Positions 60,121 to 64,000 of a stretch of DNA of 64,000 bases are shown in pieces. The translations under genes and the position numbers were made by a program. This stretch comes from JAICXG01 sp036825615 (GTDB taxonomy: Bacteria; Verrucomicrobiota; Verrucomicrobiia; Chthoniobacterales; UBA10450). A model generated the notes under the pieces. It saw nothing but the letters and a program-made list of their open reading frames with translations. It was not told where the DNA came from and searched no databases. The stretch lies in the NCBI GenBank assembly GCA_036825615.1, contig DAISXY010000007.1:132981-196980 (forward strand). Reading direction: 5' to 3'. How positions within the stretch are numbered: position 1 is the first letter of the stretch; every line of letters starts with the position of its first letter.

Positions 60121-61530
60121 ATGAGCAAGGAAACAAAGACTCTCGATATCGAACGCAACATTGGGAATTTCTTTTACCCCGAAACCCACACCCACGACGC
60201 CGGCATCGGCCTGAGTGAGAAAACCATTCACTACATCTCAGATGTGAAGGAGGAGGACGATTGGGTGCGCCAGTTTCGGCTCAACGCTCTCCGCACCTTC
60301 CTGAGCAAGCCACTGCCCACCCACTGGGCGAGCAAGGACCTCGAGGCGATCGACTTCGACAAAATCCGCTATTACCTGAGCGGCGGCACCCAGCCAAAAC
60401 GGAGTTGGGAGGAAGTGCCCGAGGATGTGAAGCGCACCTTCGAGCGCCTTGGGATTCCGGAACAGGAACGCAAATTTCTCGCCGGAGTCGAAGCGCAGTT
60501 CGACAGCGAAGCGGTTTACTCCAACATCAAGAAAGCGGTTGGCGAACAGGGCGTAATCTTCGTCGGCAGTGCCGAAGGCTTGAAGAAATATCCGGAGATT
60601 TTCCGGAAATGGTTCGGCAAGGTCATTCCGACCGGCGACAACAAATTCAGCGCGTTGAACAGCGCGGTCTTTAGCGGTGGCTCATTCATCTACGTCCCGC
60701 CGGGCGTCAAGGTGAAGCATCCGCTCCAGGCCTATTTCCGGATCAACGCCGAGAACTTCGGGCAATTCGAGCGCACCCTCATCATCGCCGACGAAGGCTC
60801 GGAAGTGATGTACATGGAAGGCTGTACCGCGCCGAAATTCAACAGCGCTACCCTCCACAGCGCGGTCGTTGAGTTGATCGCGCTCAAGGGCGCGAAGATC
60901 CAGTACATCACGGTCCAAAACTGGTCGAACAACGTCTTCAACCTTGTCACAAAGCGCGGCCTCGCCCACGAGGACGCCGAGGTTAAATGGATCGACTGCA
61001 ACATTGGCTCGCGCCTGACGATGAAGTATCCCGGCGTCGTGATGCGCGGTCGCAAAGCGCGCGGCGAAGTCATCTCGATTGCGCTTGCCGGCGATGGTCA
61101 ACATCAGGACACCGGCGCGAAGATGATCCACGCTGCCGATGAAACGACCAGCAACATCATTTCCAAGAGCATCTCGATCGGCACCGGGCGCGCCACCTAT
61201 CGCGGACTTGTCCATGTCCCGAAGCACCTCAAGCATTGCAAAAACAACACCGAGTGCGACGCGCTCCTGATCAACGCCAGCAGCCGCACCGACACCTACC
61301 CTGCGATCACGGTTCGCGGCACCGGCAATGCGGTCCAGCACGAGGCGAGCGTGAGCCAGGTGAGCGCCGAGCAGATTTTCTATATGCAACAGCGCGGCCT
61401 GACCGAAGCGCAAGCGATGAGCCTGAGCGTGAACGGCTTTGTCAACGATCTCGTCCGGCAGTTCCCGATGGAATATTCGGTCGAGCTAAAACGCTTGATC
61501 GAGCTGGAGATGGAAGGCTCGGTCGGCTGA
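60121..61530 (+). CDS. sufB: Fe-S cluster assembly scaffold SufB
   Basis: A 469-residue beta-helix scaffold. GGSFIYVPPGVKVKHPLQAYF, EGCTAPKFNSATLHSAVVEL and VQNWSNNVFNLVTKR are core SufB segments. NASSRTDTYPAITV and HEASVSQVSAEQIFYMQQRG are the conserved C-terminal part. SufB binds SufC and SufD and assembles the nascent cluster. Length is normal for the family (about 470). AAAGGA lies seven bases before the ATG. It follows sufC by 68 bases and is co-directional with sufD, but the rhodanese gene on the other strand stands between them. Confidence 0.95.
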   Translation: MSKETKTLDIERNIGNFFYPETHTHDAGIGLSEKTIHYISDVKEEDDWVRQFRLNALRTFLSKPLPTHWASKDLEAIDFDKIRYYLSGGTQPKRSWEEVPEDVKRTFERLGIPEQERKFLAGVEAQFDSEAVYSNIKKAVGEQGVIFVGSAEGLKKYPEIFRKWFGKVIPTGDNKFSALNSAVFSGGSFIYVPPGVKVKHPLQAYFRINAENFGQFERTLIIADEGSEVMYMEGCTAPKFNSATLHSAVVELIALKGAKIQYITVQNWSNNVFNLVTKRGLAHEDAEVKWIDCNIGSRLTMKYPGVVMRGRKARGEVISIALAGDGQHQDTGAKMIHAADETTSNIISKSISIGTGRATYRGLVHVPKHLKHCKNNTECDALLINASSRTDTYPAITVRGTGNAVQHEASVSQVSAEQIFYMQQRGLTEAQAMSLSVNGFVNDLVRQFPMEYSVELKRLIELEMEGSVG

Positions 61531-61549
61531 TCTGAGTTCATCTCCTCCT

Positions 61550-61912
61550 CTATTCGACCGGTAGACCGGCGGCTTTCCAGGCGCGGAAACCTCCGGCCAT
61601 CGAGCGGACGTTGCGGTAGCCCATCTTTTGCAGGCTTTCGGCTACGAGGGCGGAACGGCTGCCCCCGCCGCAATAACAAATGATCCGTTGATCGAGATCC
61701 GGGATTTGCTCTTCGATCTCCAGTTCCACTTCGCCGCGCGAGATATGTTTTGCGCCTTTGGCGTGGGCCGCGCTCCAGTCCTCTTTTTCCCGCACGTCGA
61801 TCAACGTCGCGGCGCCGCATCCGACCTCGTAGACTGCCTCTTGCGGTGTGATTTCCTCGATGTTCTTTTTCGCCTCCGCGACCAGCCTTTGAAAGCGGTT
61901 CTCTTGTTCCAT
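61550..61912 (-). CDS. Rhodanese-domain protein
   Basis: A 120-residue single rhodanese domain. The active-site loop is IICYCGGGSRSALVAESL, with the catalytic Cys in CYCGGGSRS. LIDVREKEDWSAAHAKGAKH and GGFRAWKAAGLPVE are the other typical segments. It could donate or carry sulfane sulfur. It lies antisense between sufB and sufD, ending 19 bases from sufB, which hints at a link with cluster assembly (sulfur supply) though the orientation gives it a separate promoter. ATG 61912 chosen; the frame continues to 62215 only as shadow of sufD. Confidence 0.86.
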   Translation of the reverse strand: MEQENRFQRLVAEAKKNIEEITPQEAVYEVGCGAATLIDVREKEDWSAAHAKGAKHISRGEVELEIEEQIPDLDQRIICYCGGGSRSALVAESLQKMGYRNVRSMAGGFRAWKAAGLPVE

Positions 61913-62025
61913 GCTTATCCGTAGCCCAGACCTTCGACCAGATCGAAGGGGAAAACGTCGCACACGAACTTGAGAACGGGGGCACCGTCGGCTAGGTTTC
62001 GGCTGCCAGGAACGCAAGACTGTGG

Positions 62026-62045
62026 CGGCGGTCTTATGACCGCCG
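62026..62045 (+). repeat. Stem-loop before sufD
   Basis: CGGCGGTC pairs with GACCGCCG over a TTAT loop (eight GC-rich pairs), ending 19 bases before the sufD ATG. There is no U-run, so it is more likely a structured leader or a small palindromic repeat than a terminator. Confidence 0.55.
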
Positions 62046-62064
62046 TTCGCGTCTTCAAGCCCGT

Positions 62065-63405
62065 ATGAGTAATTCGTCAGCTGTCCTCGAAGAAGAAACC
62101 GCCGCCGCCCCGAAAGCCGCTGGGATCCTGAGCGGTAATCGCGGTCGGACTGACGACATACTGCCTTCCTGGTTTGCTGATCAGCAGCGTGCCGCCTGGA
62201 CGCAATTCCAGTCACTGCCGATGCCTGCGCGAACCGATCAGGCCTGGCGCTTTTCCAGCATCGGCGCGCTTGATCTCTCGCCCTACCGCATTGGCTCGTC
62301 CGTTTCCGAGGAAGACGCGCGCGAGATTCTCGACCGCTCCACAGGGCTCGATGAAACCGCCGGCCGCATGGTTTTCGCGAACGATCATATTCTCGAGCGC
62401 GACGTCCTCTCCGAGAAGCTGCGCAAAGCCGGCGTGATCTTTCAGCCGCTCGAGCGCGCCATGATCGAACACGCAGATCTGTTTCGACGGCATTTCATGA
62501 GTCAGCCGGCCACGCTCGGCTCAGCAAAGTTTGCCGCGCTCCACGAAGCATTCGTCCGGTCAGGAATTTTCCTCTACGTCCCGCGCGGGATTGAGATCGA
62601 GCTGCCGCTCGAGACGTTCCAGTGGCTGCACATGGAGAACGCGGCTGTCTTCCCGCACACCCTCGTCGTCGCCGAAGAGATGTCGAAGGTCACACTGGTG
62701 GAAAATTTCCGCTCGACCGACAGTTCCCACCCCGGGTTCGCCTGTGGTGTGAACGATCTCATCGTCGGCCCCGGTGCAAAGGTCACTTACATTTGTGCAC
62801 AGGCTTGGAGCGAGCAGACCGTGAGCGTTCAAATCAACGCCACCACCGTCGCGCGCGATGCCTCCGCAATAAATCTCCATCTCGCCCTCGGCGGAAAATA
62901 TTCGCGCATGGAAAGCCTGAGCCGTCTGACGGGTGAGGGCGGCCGGAGCGACATGCTTGCGATCGCGGTCGTCGAGGGAACGCAGGAGTTTGATGCCCGC
63001 ACGCTTCAGGATCACGTCTCGCCGCGCACTGCGAGCGATCTCCTTTTCAAAAACGCGCTTTGCGATCGCGGCCGCACCATCTTCGGCGGCCTCATCCGGG
63101 TCGAGCCGCACGCCCATTTCACCGACGCCTACCAGAAAGTGCGCAACCTGCTTTTGAGCGACGACGCCGAGGCCAACTCAATGCCGGGGCTCGAGATTCT
63201 GGCCGATAATGTTCGCTGCACGCACGGCGCGACTTCCGGCCAGATCGATGAGGACGAGATGTTTTACCTTCTCACCCGCGGCATATCGGCCCCAGTCGCC
63301 CGTCACCTGCTCGTCGCCGGTTTTCTGAACGAAGTGCTCGAACGGTTGCCGGATCGTGTCCTGGTCGAAAAACTGGAAGCCTTAATCGCCGCAAAATTCG
63401 CGTAG
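62065..63405 (+). CDS. sufD: Fe-S cluster assembly protein SufD
   Basis: A 446-residue SufB/SufD-family protein. Family segments are SGIFLYVPRGIEIELPLE, ENAAVFPHTLVVAEEMSKV, FARDASAINLHLA-like strands, and the conserved late block HGATSGQIDEDEMFYLLTRG. The latter includes the His and Glu seen in SufD. It forms SufBCD with SufB and SufC. The gene lies 150 bases downstream of the rhodanese start and probably has its own promoter, since the sufB transcript would first pass the antisense gene. The N terminus of about 30 residues is unlike the family core. Confidence 0.92.
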   Translation: MSNSSAVLEEETAAAPKAAGILSGNRGRTDDILPSWFADQQRAAWTQFQSLPMPARTDQAWRFSSIGALDLSPYRIGSSVSEEDAREILDRSTGLDETAGRMVFANDHILERDVLSEKLRKAGVIFQPLERAMIEHADLFRRHFMSQPATLGSAKFAALHEAFVRSGIFLYVPRGIEIELPLETFQWLHMENAAVFPHTLVVAEEMSKVTLVENFRSTDSSHPGFACGVNDLIVGPGAKVTYICAQAWSEQTVSVQINATTVARDASAINLHLALGGKYSRMESLSRLTGEGGRSDMLAIAVVEGTQEFDARTLQDHVSPRTASDLLFKNALCDRGRTIFGGLIRVEPHAHFTDAYQKVRNLLLSDDAEANSMPGLEILADNVRCTHGATSGQIDEDEMFYLLTRGISAPVARHLLVAGFLNEVLERLPDRVLVEKLEALIAAKFA

Positions 63406-63423
63406 CTCGCTTCGGTAGCGAGC
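63405..63423 (+). terminator. Candidate terminator after sufD
   Basis: GCTCGCT pairs with AGCGAGC over a TCGGT loop, beginning on the last base of the sufD stop. GAGAAATTGTTTT follows, so a short T-rich tail is present although it is interrupted. It stands between sufD and the CBS gene. Confidence 0.4.
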
Positions 63424-63470
63424 GAGAAATTGTTTTGCGTGATTTTTCGCATACGGCTATTCTCGCTCGC

Positions 63471-63917
63471 ATGGATGTGAGCGGCACGATCGACAAGATC
63501 CTCCGCCAAAAGGGCGGCGACATCTATACCGTTCACCCCGACACGATCATTTACGACGCGATCAAGTTGATGGCGGAGAAAAACATCGGCGCCCTTCTCG
63601 TGATGGAAAACGAGAAGCTTGTCGGGATTGTTTCGGAGCGAGATTACTCCCGCAAAGTTGTCCTGCGCGGGCGCACTTCGCGTAACACCACCGTGCGCGA
63701 TATCATGACCACCAACCTCACCACTGCGCATCCGAAGGAGACGGTGGAAGAATGCCTGCGCTTCATGACCGACAAGCGGATCAGGCATCTCCCGGTTGTA
63801 TCCGAAGGCGAGTTGCGCGGAGTGATTTCGATCGGGGATTTGGTGAAGGAAGTGATTTCCTCGCAGAATGCCACCCTCGACGCGTTGCAAAATTATATTT
63901 CGGGCTATCCCTGTTAA
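63471..63917 (+). CDS. CBS-domain-pair protein
   Basis: A 148-residue protein made of two CBS motifs. The first covers about residues 10-65 (TVHPDTIIYDAIKLMAEKNI, VGIVSERDYSRKVV). The second covers about 75-130 (MTTNLTTAHPKETVEECLRF, RHLPVVSEGELRGVISIGDL). Tandem CBS domains usually bind adenine nucleotides such as AMP or ATP and act as sensors. No catalytic domain is attached. ATG 63471 begins MDVSGTIDKILRQKG, as in stand-alone family members. It is co-directional with sufD with a hairpin between; any functional link is unproven. Confidence 0.9.
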   Translation: MDVSGTIDKILRQKGGDIYTVHPDTIIYDAIKLMAEKNIGALLVMENEKLVGIVSERDYSRKVVLRGRTSRNTTVRDIMTTNLTTAHPKETVEECLRFMTDKRIRHLPVVSEGELRGVISIGDLVKEVISSQNATLDALQNYISGYPC

Positions 63918-63956
63918 GACGCCAGCTGCCCTCACCGGCGGCTGACGCTGAACGGA

Positions 63957-64000
63957 CGGGCACATAGGTAACACTTTGGACCGGGCACATAGGTTACACT
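63957..64000. mobile_element. Tandem repeat, possible end of an IS element
   Basis: CGGGCACATAGGTAACACT (63957-63975) is repeated as CGGGCACATAGGTTACACT (63982-64000) with one mismatch, 25 bases apart, and the window ends at the second copy. I recall IS481-family and related elements whose ends read TGTAACCTATGTGCCC, the complement of this unit. The element itself, if present, lies beyond the window. Identification is by resemblance only. Confidence 0.4.

Noticed and set aside
1..64000. tRNA or rRNA genes
   Set aside because: I looked for cloverleaf-like segments and conserved rRNA words in the gaps and saw none. A tRNAscan or Infernal run would be the decisive check.

Overview
The window is high-GC (about 60% by eye), densely coded bacterial DNA with no tRNA, rRNA or CRISPR array that I could find. 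Gene content (2-oxoacid:ferredoxin oxidoreductase, a SufBCD system, a DXS with the GDA form of the TPP motif, heptose and surface-glycan genes, a Panacea-domain gene) fits a Gram-negative soil or freshwater bacterium. I lean to Verrucomicrobiota (Spartobacteria/Chthoniobacterales-like), but that is inference and no marker here settles it.

Layout. 0-0.6 kb: repeats and a start-less coding remnant. 0.6-5.8 kb: cyclophilin, a POT-family peptide transporter, and the two subunits of a 2-oxoacid:ferredoxin oxidoreductase. 5.9-12.7 kb: the most unusual locus. A tight minus-strand operon encodes a TolQ/ExbB/MotA-like channel protein, an ExbD/MotB-like protein whose periplasmic part is a long coiled coil, and a zinc-ribbon/single-TM/beta-helix protein. 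Beyond a divergent RlmI-like methyltransferase lie two small coiled-coil proteins with C-terminal membrane anchors. 12.7-20.5 kb: MFS exporter, phosphoribosyltransferase, AsnRS, a degenerate receiver protein, xseB-dxs, and a secreted glycoside-hydrolase-like protein. 20.5-27 kb: a type I restriction-modification system (hsdR-hsdS ... hsdM) with a Panacea/toxin-like gene pair on the opposite strand between hsdS and hsdM. 27-35.5 kb: a peroxiredoxin-aconitase operon with its own good promoter, an L,D-transpeptidase, a processive-type GT2, and a large hybrid histidine kinase.

35.5-59.2 kb is a cell-surface or secondary-metabolite island. It holds GmhA, HddA and HddC-like enzymes of the GDP-heptose route, two AlkP-superfamily proteins, glycosyltransferases, an acetyltransferase, a membrane-fusion protein and TolC pair, a Wzx-like flippase, a TPR membrane protein, a GT39-like enzyme fused to a beta-sandwich, two paralogous sulfotransferases flanking a secreted TIM-barrel-like protein, a flavin-dependent halogenase and a stand-alone adenylation enzyme. 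59.3-63.9 kb: sufC-sufB-(antisense rhodanese)-sufD and a CBS-domain protein. The window ends in a short tandem repeat that resembles the tip of a transposable element.

Two features cross gene boundaries. The octamer GCCTAACG (or its complement) occurs 21 times between 0.1 and 35.1 kb and not once in the remaining 29 kb, against about 2-3 expected for the whole window. An intergenic repeat rich in GAGCAG units recurs at 10.2, 11.6 and 60.1 kb. All coordinates and counts come from reading by eye. Family calls rest on motifs I recognise, not on database searches.
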